A stretch of 64,000 bases of DNA, from NCBI GenBank assembly GCA_020073485.1, contig JAIQFB010000010.1:62001-126000 (forward strand), given 5' to 3'. Position 1 is the stretch's first letter; every line of letters begins with the position of its first letter. Positions 32,976-41,936 of the stretch are shown here, one piece after another. The DNA is from Terriglobia bacterium. Lineage in GTDB: Bacteria > Acidobacteriota > Terriglobia > Acidiferrales > UBA7541. The position numbers and the translations under genes were made by a program. The notes under the pieces were generated by a model. The model was given only the letters and a program-made list of their open reading frames with translations. It did no database searches and was not told where the DNA came from.

Positions 32976-35378
32976 TTAATACGGCCACTTCCAATCCTTG
33001 ATTTCGGGCATGTCGTCGCCGTATTCGTGGATGTACTGCCTGTGGTCGATTAATTTGTCGCGCAGGAATTGTTTGAAGTGCGCGCCGACGCGCTGCAGGC
33101 GCGGGACGCGGTCGACCACATCGGCGGCGAGGTGGAAACGGTCCATGTCGTTCATCACGGTCATGTCGAAGGGCGTGGTCGTGGTGCCCTCTTCCTTGTA
33201 GCCGCGCACATGGAGGTTTTCGTGATTGGCGCGGCGATAGGTGAGCCGGTGAATGAGCCACGGGTAGCCGTGATAGGCAAAGATGATGGGCTTGCCGGTG
33301 GTGAATATGGAGTCGAACTCCGCGTCGGCAAGGCCGTGGGGATGTTCGCTCGCCGGTTGCAGCGTCATCAGGTCCACGACGTTGACGAAGCGGATGCGCA
33401 GGTCGGGAAAATGCTGGCGCAGCAGGTCGACGGCGGCCAGCGCTTCGAGGGTGGGAATGTCTCCGGCGCTCGCGACCACGACGTCGGGTTCGGCGCCCTG
33501 ATCGTTGCTAGCCCAATCCCAGATGCCGATACCGGCGGTGCAATGCTGGATGGCCGAAGGTATGTCCAGATACTGCAGGGCGGGCTGCTTGCCGGCGATA
33601 ATCACGTTGACGTAGTGGCGGCTGCGCAGGCAGTGATCAGCCACCGAGAGCAGCGTGTTCGTATCCGGCGGCAGGTACACGCGCACCACGTCGGCTTTCT
33701 TGTTCACCACCAGATCGATGAAGCCGGGATCCTGATGCGTGAATCCGTTGTGATCCTGGCGCCAGACGTGCGAGGTCAGCAAATAATTGAGCGAGGCGAT
33801 GGGGCGGCGCCAGGAAATATTGTTTGTGACCTTCAGCCATTTGGCGTGCTGATTGAACATGGAATCGACGATGTGAATGAAGGCCTCGTAGCAGGAAAAG
33901 AAGCCATGGCGTCCGGTGAGCAGATATCCTTCGAGCCAACCCTGGCACATGTGCTCGCTGAGGACTTCCATTACGCGGCCGTCGCGGGAAAGGTTTTCGT
34001 CGGTGGGCAGCAGGGGCTCCATCGTGACCTTGCCGGTGGCTTCAAAGATTGAGGTGAGGCGGTTGGATTCGGTTTCGTCCGGGCCAAAGACGCGGAAATT
34101 TTTTGCGTCTGCGTTCAGGCGCATGACATCGCGCAGGAATTTTCCGAGTTCGCGTGTGGCTTCGGCAATCGCGTTGCCCGGCTTCACCACATGCACCTGG
34201 TAATCGCGGAAGTCGGGCATGACCAGTTCGCGAAGCAAGAGGCCGCCATTGGCGTGGGGATTCGCGCCCATCCTGCGCGCGCCTTTGGGGGCAATCTCGG
34301 CGAGTTCGGCGATCAGCTTTCCGCCGGCGTCAAACAGTTCCTCGGGGCGGTAGCTCTTCATCCATTCTTCCAGCTGCCGCACGTGTTCAGGATTCGAGGC
34401 CAATTCGGAGAGCGGCACCTGATGCGCGCGCCAGGTATTTTCGACGGGTTTGCCGTCGACGAATTTCGGACCGGTCCAGCCTTTGGGAGTTCGCAGGACG
34501 ATCATGGGCCACAAGGGGCGTTCCTCATTCCCCTGCAGGCGCGCCTTGTGCTGGGTGGAGCGAATTTCCGCGATGATGGTGTCGAGCGTTCCGGCCATCA
34601 GCGGGTGCATGACGTCCGGGTCATGGCCTTCCACAAAATACGGCGCGTATCCATAGCCCGCGAAAAGTTGCGCGAGTTCCGCATCGCTCATGCGGCCGAG
34701 CACGGTGGGATTGGCGATCTTGTAGCCGTTGAGGTGAAGGATGGGAAGGACGGCGCCGTCGCGCGCGGGATTCAGAAATTTATTGGAATGCCAGCTCGCG
34801 GCCAGGGCACCGGTTTCGGCTTCGCCGTCGCCGACCACGCAACAGACCAGCAGATCGGGATTGTCGTACGCGGCTCCGTAGGCGTGCGCGATGGAATAGC
34901 CCAGTTCCCCGCCTTCGTGAATCGATCCCGGCGTTTCGGGAGCGACGTGGCTGGGAATTCCTCCGGGAAAAGAAAACTGCTTGAAGAGGCGGTTCATGCC
35001 TTCTTCCGATTGGGCGATGTTCGGATAGAACTCGGTGTAGGTGCCTTCCAGATACGTGTTGGCCACCAGGCCCGGGCCGCCGTGGCCTGGGCCAGCAATA
35101 TAAATCGCGTTCAGATCGAATTTGCGGATCAGGCGGTTGAAATGGACGTAGATGAAGTTGAGGCCCGGGGTGGTGCCCCAATGGCCGAGCAGGCGCGGCT
35201 TGATGTGCTTGATGGTCAGCGGCTCGCGAAGCATGGCGTTGGCGTAGAGATAGATCTGCCCCACGGAAAGATAATTGGCGGCTCGCCAGTAGGCGTCCAT
35301 CTTGCGCTGCTCCTCGGGCGAGAGAGGATTATTGGAATCGTCGATGCGGATGGGATTCATGGTGTGAACGTCGGCCAT
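32976..35378 (-). CDS. xfp: phosphoketolase (xylulose-5-P/fructose-6-P)
   Basis: 800 residues, the standard length. TPP-dependent: [22 protein letters not shown] is the cofactor-binding motif, [22 protein letters not shown] is the family signature (Prosite E-G-G-E-L-G-Y), and [24 protein letters not shown] and [26 protein letters not shown] are further hallmarks. It splits xylulose 5-phosphate (and often fructose 6-phosphate) with phosphate to acetyl phosphate. AckA, encoded downstream, turns that into ATP and acetate. Whether it prefers X5P or F6P cannot be read from sequence. Confidence 0.96.
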   Translation of the reverse strand: MADVHTMNPIRIDDSNNPLSPEEQRKMDAYWRAANYLSVGQIYLYANAMLREPLTIKHIKPRLLGHWGTTPGLNFIYVHFNRLIRKFDLNAIYIAGPGHGGPGLVANTYLEGTYTEFYPNIAQSEEGMNRLFKQFSFPGGIPSHVAPETPGSIHEGGELGYSIAHAYGAAYDNPDLLVCCVVGDGEAETGALAASWHSNKFLNPARDGAVLPILHLNGYKIANPTVLGRMSDAELAQLFAGYGYAPYFVEGHDPDVMHPLMAGTLDTIIAEIRSTQHKARLQGNEERPLWPMIVLRTPKGWTGPKFVDGKPVENTWRAHQVPLSELASNPEHVRQLEEWMKSYRPEELFDAGGKLIAELAEIAPKGARRMGANPHANGGLLLRELVMPDFRDYQVHVVKPGNAIAEATRELGKFLRDVMRLNADAKNFRVFGPDETESNRLTSIFEATGKVTMEPLLPTDENLSRDGRVMEVLSEHMCQGWLEGYLLTGRHGFFSCYEAFIHIVDSMFNQHAKWLKVTNNISWRRPIASLNYLLTSHVWRQDHNGFTHQDPGFIDLVVNKKADVVRVYLPPDTNTLLSVADHCLRSRHYVNVIIAGKQPALQYLDIPSAIQHCTAGIGIWDWASNDQGAEPDVVVASAGDIPTLEALAAVDLLRQHFPDLRIRFVNVVDLMTLQPASEHPHGLADAEFDSIFTTGKPIIFAYHGYPWLIHRLTYRRANHENLHVRGYKEEGTTTTPFDMTVMNDMDRFHLAADVVDRVPRLQRVGAHFKQFLRDKLIDHRQYIHEYGDDMPEIKDWKWPY

Positions 35379-35745
35379 TGGAAGGGTCCCTTTCCGGGCT
35401 GGAACGCCGCCCGCTGCGTCGAACCTATCTGAGTGTGACGCTTCGACGGGGAAGCCGGTACATCAGGAAGACTGCCGGAGAAAAACGGATTTCGATTTCG
35501 GCGGCGGGCGACAGTGCCCGCGCTTAAATGATCCGCGTCGATTCTACACTTAAACGCGGGTTTTCGTGTTTATGGAAAATGAAAAAGTGGGGATGACTCA
35601 TTTTGAATCGGAACGTAAGACCTCTGGTTCTTCGTGGCGCCGGCGAGACGCCGGCGCCACGAAAACCGCGGACAGCGAGATGGACAGCGCGGTTTCCGGT
35701 CCGCGGACATGGACCGTGGTGAATAAGTCGGACGACATCTCGAGA
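35379..35745. other. intergenic region upstream of xfp
   Basis: No gene is supported. A GCCCGCGCTTAAA segment near 35516 and TTAAACGCGGG near 35550 form a loose inverted repeat followed by TTTTCG. The strong hairpin at 35631-35663 is listed separately. The remaining sequence should hold the xfp promoter (minus strand) and the 3' end of the VWA gene. Confidence 0.45.
35631..35663. repeat. perfect 15-bp inverted repeat, 3-base loop
   Basis: TTCGTGGCGCCGGCG, loop AGA, CGCCGGCGCCACGAA. The stem is perfect and very GC-rich. There is no T-run on either side, so it is not a standard intrinsic terminator; it may still end or protect the transcript of the VWA gene, or be another dispersed palindrome. 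Confidence 0.8.
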
Positions 35746-36708
35746 TCAACGGAAGTAGTAGCTGGTCTTGGCGAGGATGGTGTAATCGCGGCCTTTCTTG
35801 CCGAAAGACGGCGCAAGGCGGACGTCGAGTTTGTGGGGTTTCCCCTCGGCGCCGTTGGCGGTGGTGTAGTAGCCCATGGTGTAACGCGTTTTGATGCGGT
35901 GGATCAGCGCCTGGAAGACGGCATCGAGGTTTCCGACGTCATGGACGTCGAAAATTTCCCCGCCGGTCTGCTCGGTCACCTTGCGAATGTTGACCAGGCC
36001 CGGAATCATGCCGGAGTAGAATAGCGTGTCGGGCGGATTGTAGCCGGGAATTTTCAGGTTGTAGACGGAGGCGTCGGCGGCGAGGGTTTCGGTGACGATG
36101 TCGCGCGTGCCTTGTCCGCCGGCGTCGGTGCCCACGTCGTCACTGATGAGAATAATTACGCGGCGGCCCTTGGGCGCATTCTTGAGCAGATATTCGGAGG
36201 CCACAAAGATGCCGTCGTTGATGTTGGTGGCGCCGCCGGTGTGGAAGGAACTGATCTGATCGGCAATTTTGGTTTTGTCCTGGGTGAGCGGCACGCTCAG
36301 TTGGGCTTCGGTGGAAAACGTGAACAGGGCCACTTCATCCTCGGGCTTGAGCGCGGACAGTGTGGTGGTCGCGGCGTCGCGCAAAGGGCCGAGAAAGGGC
36401 TCGATGGAATCGCTCAGGTCCAGGACCAGCGCGACGCGCAAGGGCAATTCGTCGCGGCTGAACAATTCGATTTTCTTTTGAGTGCCATCCTCGCGAACCT
36501 CGAAGTCTTCCTTCTTCAGGCCGTCCATGATGCGGCCGTCCTTGGTTTTTACAGTCGCGTCCAGATCGACAAGATTTACATTCATGCGGATGGTGCCGGA
36601 GCCCTGGTCCTGGGCACGCGCGGATTTGTCCGGGAACAATGTAAGGAAGACAAGGGGGAGCAAAGCCGCCATGAGGCGGCGCTTGAAATTATTCTTCAAT
36701 GCCGTCAT
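35746..36708 (-). CDS. exported von Willebrand A domain protein (acidobacterial VWFA family)
   Basis: 320 residues. Signal peptide 1-33 (LLPLVFLTLFPDKSARA). Residues about 40-90 form the N-terminal beta module typical of the acidobacterial VWFA-related family (VNLVDLDATVKTKDGRIMDGLKKEDFEVREDG). The VWA domain follows with the MIDAS residues D97-x-S99-x-S101 in VLDLSDS and DDVGTDAGG later. It probably binds a metal-dependent ligand outside the cytoplasmic membrane. It begins in a 4-bp overlap with the end of the Gly-rich gene, so the two are co-translated. Confidence 0.85.
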   Translation of the reverse strand: MTALKNNFKRRLMAALLPLVFLTLFPDKSARAQDQGSGTIRMNVNLVDLDATVKTKDGRIMDGLKKEDFEVREDGTQKKIELFSRDELPLRVALVLDLSDSIEPFLGPLRDAATTTLSALKPEDEVALFTFSTEAQLSVPLTQDKTKIADQISSFHTGGATNINDGIFVASEYLLKNAPKGRRVIILISDDVGTDAGGQGTRDIVTETLAADASVYNLKIPGYNPPDTLFYSGMIPGLVNIRKVTEQTGGEIFDVHDVGNLDAVFQALIHRIKTRYTMGYYTTANGAEGKPHKLDVRLAPSFGKKGRDYTILAKTSYYFR

Positions 36709-37742
36709 TGGGATGAGCTAGTGCTGCTGTCGGCCCGCCTGCGCATCACCGGCTGATTCGGATCGGGGGGTGCGGGAGGAGTGGAAGCTGCGCCGCTATT
36801 ATCGGCGGGGCGTTTTTGCGCTGGTTGGTTTGCGTCGGCCGATGGATCGGTGGCTGCGCCCTGCGTGCCCGAGGAGGTGTTGCCGGCGTCGGCATGCCTC
36901 TTCAACACGGGCCGGTTGGGATCGGAATCGTGGTCGGCCTGCACGGCCGGCCCTGCAACGTCGTAAACAAACCGGATGACGAGCAGCCCTTTGGATTTAC
37001 CGCGGTCGACGTGTACTGTCTCGAAAAACTGGCGCCCATCCGAGGAAAGCTCAAACGTACGGCTCATGCTGGATCCTTGCGCAGTCTTCTCGTCCGTGAC
37101 CAGGCGGCTGCCGTCCCAGTGCGCCGCGATTTCCTGATTGCCGCTGTCCTTTTGTTTTTGCAGTTTGCGGCCGTCGGTATAAAAAGCCAGCTTGGTATAA
37201 TGATCGTCGACCATGTCCACTTCCGCGCTATTGAGCGTGAAAGTCAAGGAACTGGGAGGCCGGAGCACCTGCTCCAACCTTTCGTCGGTCTCCGAGTCCC
37301 GCCGGCTGCCCCCGCCACCATCGGGATATCCGCCTCCTCCCGGATAGCCGCCGCCCGGGTAACCACCACCGGGGTAGCCTCCGCCACCTGGGTAACCACC
37401 GCCGCCCGGGTAACCACCGCCACCCGGGTAGCCACCGCCGGGATTGCCGCCGCCGTTGCCTCCGCCGCCGCTCGTGCCGGCCCTCTTGCCGCGCGAGTCT
37501 TGAATCTTGGTGCGGAGATCGTCGCTCTCATCGCGATTCAATTTCCACTCGCCCGCAAGGGTGGTTCTGGGAGGTATTTCGGGCGGCTTTGGTTTCGCGG
37601 CTGCGGGCTTTTGGCGCGGGGCCTGTGTTTGTTGCGGCACGGAAAGCGGCCCGGGCGCGGCCTGCGCCATCAAATGGGCGGGCAAAGAGATGCAAGCGCA
37701 AAGGGCAATCCCGCAAAGGACAGCAGTGAGAGCGTTTTTCAT
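36705..37742 (-). CDS. exported protein with Gly/Pro/Tyr repeats
   Basis: 345 residues. Signal peptide about 1-27 (LTAVLCGIALCACISLPAHLMAQA). Then a Pro/Lys/Gln-rich stretch, TLAGEWKLNRDESDDLRTK, and at about residues 90-137 a low-complexity block of GGGYPGG and GGYPGGG units. The following folded part, about 145-255, has VLRPPSSLTFTLNSAEVDMVDDHYTKLAFYTDGRKL and VTDEKTAQGSSMSRTFELSSDGRQF, like proteins that compare surface or matrix material. The C-terminus is disordered (QPAQKRPADNSGAAST). Translation is coupled to the VWA gene. Function unknown; a surface or matrix protein is a fair guess. Confidence 0.7.
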   Translation of the reverse strand: MKNALTAVLCGIALCACISLPAHLMAQAAPGPLSVPQQTQAPRQKPAAAKPKPPEIPPRTTLAGEWKLNRDESDDLRTKIQDSRGKRAGTSGGGGNGGGNPGGGYPGGGGYPGGGGYPGGGGYPGGGYPGGGYPGGGGYPDGGGGSRRDSETDERLEQVLRPPSSLTFTLNSAEVDMVDDHYTKLAFYTDGRKLQKQKDSGNQEIAAHWDGSRLVTDEKTAQGSSMSRTFELSSDGRQFFETVHVDRGKSKGLLVIRFVYDVAGPAVQADHDSDPNRPVLKRHADAGNTSSGTQGAATDPSADANQPAQKRPADNSGAASTPPAPPDPNQPVMRRRADSSTSSSQ

Positions 37743-37912
37743 ATTCCAGTTCGCCTCAACCTCGGCGCTTTCATCGGTAGTACAGGGTACATAAGTCCTG
37801 GCCGCTTAAGACCGAAGGGAAAGACTGCGCCTGCTACACCCATGCGTATAGATGGATGGGGTTCGTGAGCAGATGAGTTGCCTATCTTTGATTCTCAAAT
37901 TCCGGAAAAAGA

Positions 37913-37958
37913 TGGAGCCGAGGCCCGGACTTGAACCGGGGACCTGTCGATTACGAAT
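37913..37958 (-). repeat. attL: 46-bp copy of the tRNA-Thr 3' part
   Basis: This stretch is identical, base for base, to 52226-52271, which is nucleotides 31-76 of the intact tRNA-Thr(CGT) gene including the encoded CCA. Just beyond it the sequences diverge (TTGGACGCC here, TCGACTGCTC in the tRNA). It therefore marks the far end of the integrated element, with the displaced original 3' end of the tRNA left on the chromosome. Confidence 0.95.
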
Positions 37959-38045
37959 TGGACGCCTTCCCTCCATCCCTTTTGTTTTCAGTCTCCAGCC
38001 TTCGACGCTATTCTCTCCCTTTCGCCACCTTTCGCCAAGCGATTG

Positions 38046-38064
38046 TGCAACGCAATATGCAACG
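38046..38064 (+). promoter_or_regulatory. candidate integrase arm site (left)
   Basis: Two direct TGCAACG copies (38046-38052 and 38058-38064), 12 bp apart start to start, sit about 90 bp inside attL. The same doublet occurs 60-75 bp inside attR (52152-52169), and once internally (41504-41521). Paired repeats on both sides of the core are what an attP with P and P' arms looks like. Confidence 0.4.
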
Positions 38065-38127
38065 CGGGGAATTGGTAGTTTCTTAATTTGACGGTAGCGG
38101 GTCAGTGTAGTTGTTTCGCCATCGCGA

Positions 38128-38739
38128 TCAAAGGTATCGACTATTATCCCATGTCAATACGGTGGGCTTTAGCGTGACTTTTATAATTAGCCTAGCGTCG
38201 CTTGATGCCGGAGGATTGCTAATAGGTTCTAGAAGCATGTCTGTCTCTACTGTGACTTTGGACACTAATTTGTCATCTTGTAGAAGGCAGAAAAACGGAC
38301 CCTCATCTTCTTCCGATATATCGCATCCACCGAGTTCTTGTTTCTCAATCGGTATTCTGAGGGCGTCGAACAATGTTTTGATTCGATTGTCTAGGTCGCC
38401 ACCGCCGAGCACATATCCACCACCAGGCGTCAACAAAAGAACTTCGAGGCCACACCAAACATGATCGTCACTGGTTACAAGCGGAACGAAATTATATCCA
38501 TGATACGCATACTTAGAACCTAAGTAGGCGGTACGACTTGACGCACCCATTTCGCTTTCTGAGCGATCAAATCGGCGTGGAAAATCATCTTCTATCAGCC
38601 TTCCCAGGTTCGGATTGTTCTTCCATAGTCTACGAAGTTGTGGATGAAAAACTCTGCGTATTTCATGTTTATGCTTTGCGCCGGGCTCGCTGAAATTCGC
38701 AGCGCGAAGCGGCCCTTGATAGGTGAGCCTAAATTCCAT
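38128..38739 (-). CDS. RusA-like Holliday-junction resolvase family protein
   Basis: 203 residues. The C-terminal half has GGGDLDNRIKTLFDALRIP and, about 30 residues later, LLQDDKLVSKVTVETDML, which fits the RusA pattern D-x-DN-x3-K-x3-D-x-L followed by a DD pair; those Asp residues bind the catalytic metal in RusA. RusA-type endonucleases resolve four-way junctions and are common in lambdoid phages. The N-terminal 90 residues are not recognised. The ATG at 38737-38739 is chosen because GAGG lies 6 bases upstream; the frame extends to a TTG at 38787. It is divergent from the HTH gene at 38849. Confidence 0.55.
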   Translation of the reverse strand: MEFRLTYQGPLRAANFSEPGAKHKHEIRRVFHPQLRRLWKNNPNLGRLIEDDFPRRFDRSESEMGASSRTAYLGSKYAYHGYNFVPLVTSDDHVWCGLEVLLLTPGGGYVLGGGDLDNRIKTLFDALRIPIEKQELGGCDISEEDEGPFFCLLQDDKLVSKVTVETDMLLEPISNPPASSDARLIIKVTLKPTVLTWDNSRYL

Positions 38740-38848
38740 TGCGTCCTCGATTGATGGCTCAGATTCTAAATCGCTGTGACTTGCCAAGTATATTATTGCC
38801 CAATTTAGGGGACTACAAGGAAATTGACCGGCTCAAAGGAATCGTGAT

Positions 38849-39070
38849 ATGGGTTTGTGTATGAAAGAACGACTCTCAACCCGCGAGGCAGCCGAGAAGT
38901 TAGGCGTCACGATCTTGACTTTGCAAAGGCATGTCACGGCCAAGACTGTTGACGCGCCGCCGTTGCAGCAAATCGGTGGAATTAAAGTCCGACTCTGGAC
39001 AGCCCGCGACATTGCAAAAGCCCGAAAGGTTCTCGCCGGCACCCGGCCGGGGAGGAAGAAGAAAGCATAG
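38849..39070 (+). CDS. small HTH DNA-binding protein (excisionase/MerR-like)
   Basis: 73 residues. LSTREAAEKLGVTILTLQRHVTAKTVDAPPLQQIGGIKVRLWTARDIAKARKVL is a MerR-type helix-turn-helix (STREAA..LGV....LQRHV) followed by the wing and the LWTARDI helix typical of HTH_17 excisionase-like proteins. AGGA lies 9 bases before the ATG. Near an element end, such proteins often act as recombination directionality factors or early regulators. A second small HTH protein is encoded at 50679 near the integrase, so which one acts as excisionase is open. Confidence 0.7.
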   Translation: MGLCMKERLSTREAAEKLGVTILTLQRHVTAKTVDAPPLQQIGGIKVRLWTARDIAKARKVLAGTRPGRKKKA

Positions 39071-39089
39071 AAAGCAGAATCCGCAGCGG

Positions 39090-39284
39090 TCAGGGCTTTT
39101 CTGGTGATGTCCCAATAGAATCGTCTATCTTGTGGAATGTGGTGCGCAGATCAATTCTTAGCTGCATTACCTGCCGATAAATGGCGCAACGCCGGCAACC
39201 GAGGGAATGGACGAACGTTCCGTCAACTTCGCGCTCGTCATGATCGAGCGATTCAATCAGTGCTAGCAGTCCGCCGAAGGGCAT
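39090..39284 (-). CDS. possible small hypothetical protein
   Basis: 64 residues: PFGGLLALIESLDHDEREVDGTFVHSLGCRRCAIYRQVMQLRIDLRTTFHKIDD. Composition is protein-like and it has a C-x2-C pair, but no homologue is recognised and the ribosome site is weak. The remaining DNA of the 39071-39560 gap shows nothing else, apart from an AT-rich stretch at about 39440-39500 that may be the promoter of the PKD gene. Confidence 0.35.
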   Translation of the reverse strand: MPFGGLLALIESLDHDEREVDGTFVHSLGCRRCAIYRQVMQLRIDLRTTFHKIDDSIGTSPEKP

Positions 39285-39560
39285 GGATGGATCTTACAAC
39301 TTTCCGAGCAACACAGAGAATTGCAATTGCAGAAGATTAGACGCACTTCCCGCACTTCACACGCGAGGCAGTTGTCCCAAGGGTTTCCACAGCGCCGAAC
39401 GTCCTCGAAGCACGTGATCCTACTCACGTCGATCAGTGATTACCAGCACATAATTTAGAGAAGTAAATTGACACTCTGTAAACGTTATTTCCCCGGATAG
39501 CGTGACTACTTGCTTTTTTCTTCCTTGCATCAGTACGCGCCGCAGGGAGAGGAGAGTCAC

Positions 39561-40835
39561 ATGCGAGTAATGAAATCGTCTATCGTCCTTTGGGTCCTGC
39601 TGTTCAGTTCCGCGGCCTTCGCTCAGAATCAGCCGCCGGTTGCCGAAGCCGGGCCGGACATGACGGTCATCCTCAATCAGAATGTCAGTTTAAACGGCAC
39701 GGCTTCCTACGACCCCGATGGCGATCAAATTATGTCCTGGGATTGGGAGGTCGTGACAGTGCCGGCCGGTGCTGCCTCTCCGCTTCAGGGTGCTGACACG
39801 CCGAAACCACTGTTTACTGGTAATGTGATCGGAGACTACATCCTCAGCCTTTCCGTTTTCGACGGACAATTCTGGAGCGCACGGGACTTTCTCACCGTCA
39901 CCGTCGCGGTAAACCAACCGCCAGTGGCGGTGATTGAAGCCACACCCACGAGGGGCGCGGTTCCGCTGACCGTCTACTTCGACGGGAATAAGAGCTACGA
40001 CCCCGAGGGCGGCGCAATACAATTCTTTTGGCAGTTCGGTGATGGTGGCAGTTCAGCGTTGCCGTTACCTTCACACACCTACACAGAGGCCGGAACCTAC
40101 GTGGCAACTCTGACAGTCACGGACCCCTTAGGGGCTCAAGACCAAAATACTGTTGCGATAATCGTTTTTCCGCCTATCAACCAACCGCCGGTGTGCAGCC
40201 CGACGGCAACGCCCAACGCAGGTCAAGCTCCGCTTACGGTCCAGTTTGCCGCCAACGCATCGGATCCCGATGGCGATCCGCTGACCTTCACGTGGACCTT
40301 TGGTGACGGCGGGACAAGCACCGCGGCGAACCCGGTCCATACCTACGTTCAGCCCGGCAATTATATACCTGAGCTCACAGTCTCCGACTCCATGGCTTCG
40401 GTTTCCGCTTCCCTCGTCATAGCGGTCGGCTCGTCCCTCACAATGAGCGTTCTGCGTGCCGAGATAGATTACAAAGGCGTTAAGAGTACTACCGCCAGTG
40501 TGAAACTCACGGCAGATTTCGCCGGAGTCACTCCGCAAGGAAACGATGTGCTTGCAATTAGCGCCGATGGGGTCAGCCTCTTTGCCGCGCCCTTTTCCAG
40601 GTTTGAGGTTTTGCCCAGCGATCCGAACTCGTTCAAACTGAAATTGGGGAATGACGCAGTGGTGATGCTTGACCTCGCGACACCCCAGATCACATTTGTT
40701 GGCCGGAACTTGAATATGGCTGGCGTAGACCTCTCCAACGGACTTGATGTGCAGCTCACTTTGGGGCAGGCGATCGCCGTGGATAACGTGGCGTTAGTGC
40801 TAAAGCCGAGCCGCCAGTATATCTATATTGATTGA
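39561..40835 (+). CDS. exported protein with PKD domains (element cargo)
   Basis: 424 residues with a signal peptide (about 1-21, MKSSIVLWVLLFSSAAFAQ). A PKD/Ig-like domain at about 24-117 (VAEAGPDMTVILNQNVSLNGTASYDPDGDQIMSWDWEV) is followed by two classical PKD domains (EATPTRGAVPLTVYFDGNKSYDPEGG...FFWQFGDGG and SPTATPNAGQAPLTVQFAANASDPDGD...FTWTFGDGG). The C-terminal 130 residues are a beta-rich unassigned domain. PKD domains mediate protein or glycan binding outside the cell. GGAG lies about 8 bases upstream of the ATG. It is an unexpected gene for a phage-like element and may be host-directed cargo. Confidence 0.8.
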   Translation: MRVMKSSIVLWVLLFSSAAFAQNQPPVAEAGPDMTVILNQNVSLNGTASYDPDGDQIMSWDWEVVTVPAGAASPLQGADTPKPLFTGNVIGDYILSLSVFDGQFWSARDFLTVTVAVNQPPVAVIEATPTRGAVPLTVYFDGNKSYDPEGGAIQFFWQFGDGGSSALPLPSHTYTEAGTYVATLTVTDPLGAQDQNTVAIIVFPPINQPPVCSPTATPNAGQAPLTVQFAANASDPDGDPLTFTWTFGDGGTSTAANPVHTYVQPGNYIPELTVSDSMASVSASLVIAVGSSLTMSVLRAEIDYKGVKSTTASVKLTADFAGVTPQGNDVLAISADGVSLFAAPFSRFEVLPSDPNSFKLKLGNDAVVMLDLATPQITFVGRNLNMAGVDLSNGLDVQLTLGQAIAVDNVALVLKPSRQYIYID

Positions 40836-40974
40836 ACCGACATCGTCTTTGGCTGTTTCACCGATTTATCGCCACTTCCGATGAAATTACGCTCCACGCC
40901 TCTTTATTCAACTTTCGGGCGTTATGCTCTCAAACTGCGGTTCCCTTCGTCGTTTGAAGGCAGAACTGGCCATC

Positions 40975-41493
40975 CTACGCGATCTCATGGATAGCAGGAT
41001 GCGCCGGAATGATACCGTCTTGAGCGGGCGCTTCCACTGTGGCATGGGCCTCTGATTCCACCTCTACTGCTTCGATGACTGTGTCTGATTGTGTTTGATT
41101 TTGTGGGCCATCTGGCGAAGGTAGGGCGAGCTTCCTACTGAGGGCATTTAGGGCCTGCAGCTCTTCGTCCGATAGGCCGGCCAGCCGAGGGTCACGATAG
41201 ACCGTATGTGCGTGTAAAAGCTCGCCAGAGACGGCCACCGCTTGCTTGGGCTTGCCGTCGCGCCGATCTGTCAGATATTGAAGCGTTTGCAGCCGAATGG
41301 CCGCGCTCTTGTGATTCAGCAAGCCCCTCCACAGATCAATCTCGCTGAAGTGCGCCAGTATCTCAGCTGCCGTGATTGCCTTGATGCCCAGGCGCTTGAG
41401 ATAGTTCGGCTTTCGGCCGGCACCGATTCGCTTACCGCCTCGCCGGGATTTGACTTCCACTGCCGATTCTTCCGTTGTGATTTGGTCCTCCAT
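40975..41493 (-). CDS. putative terminase small subunit-like protein
   Basis: 172 residues. VKSRRGGKRIGAGRKPNYLKRLGIKAITAAEILAHF contains the K-R-x-G-A-G-R-K-P motif that opens many phage terminase small subunits and related DNA-binding phage proteins. The next part, IDLWRGLLNHKSAAIRLQTLQYLTDRRDGKPKQAV, is equally typical. A disordered acidic C-terminus follows. It lies downstream of TerL rather than upstream, with a small gene and 181 bp between, which is unusual. The ATG at 41491-41493 is used; a GTG further upstream is possible. The start overlaps no other gene, and a TGCAACG doublet lies just upstream. Confidence 0.6.
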   Translation of the reverse strand: MEDQITTEESAVEVKSRRGGKRIGAGRKPNYLKRLGIKAITAAEILAHFSEIDLWRGLLNHKSAAIRLQTLQYLTDRRDGKPKQAVAVSGELLHAHTVYRDPRLAGLSDEELQALNALSRKLALPSPDGPQNQTQSDTVIEAVEVESEAHATVEAPAQDGIIPAHPAIHEIA

Positions 41494-41674
41494 GCTTCTA
41501 CCGTGCAACGCCCGTGCAACGCGGCCTGTAAACCATTGAAATGAAAGCACAAAACGCTGACTAGCCGTTAAACTAACTACAACTCACAATTGCCAAAACA
41601 GGCTGTTTGAGCCCGAAAACCGCCTAAAAACCACCTCGCTGATTTTTGTGTCGATATGTACACACAAAAGCCTG

Positions 41675-41923
41675 TCAATTCTCCCACTTTGGCTTTTCGT
41701 CCTCGTCCACGGACGGTACGCCTTCTAGTTCACGCTGGTCAAGAAGTGCGTTTAGATCCTGCAATTGCGATAGCTGTGTGTGCCGAATACAAACGGCAAT
41801 GGCTTCCGCGAGTTCTCTGTTTTTTGACAACCGATTGGCCCCAACATCAGCAATAAGTTGGTTTACCGCTCTTATGGACAGAGCACGTTTCTCTTCTGGG
41901 GTAAAAGCGCGCTTTTCGTCCAC
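41675..41923 (-). CDS. small hypothetical protein after TerL
   Basis: 82 residues, GTG start with GAGGAGGG 5-6 bases upstream. EEKRALSIRAVNQLIADVGANRLSKNRELAEAIAVCIRHTQLSQLQDLNALLDQRE is helical and has no recognised domain. It starts 13 bases after the TerL stop codon and ends before a 181-bp gap, so it is probably the last gene of the packaging transcript. Confidence 0.6.
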   Translation of the reverse strand: MDEKRAFTPEEKRALSIRAVNQLIADVGANRLSKNRELAEAIAVCIRHTQLSQLQDLNALLDQRELEGVPSVDEDEKPKWEN

Positions 41924-41936
41924 TACTTCCCTCCTC

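Noticed and set aside
37320-37450. Tandem repeat or minisatellite as a separate DNA feature
   Set aside because: It is the coding sequence of the GGGYPGG block and is explained by the protein.
37852-38091. Plus-strand frame crossing attL
   Set aside because: It reads through the tRNA fragment and crosses the element boundary, so it cannot be an ancestral gene; no motif.
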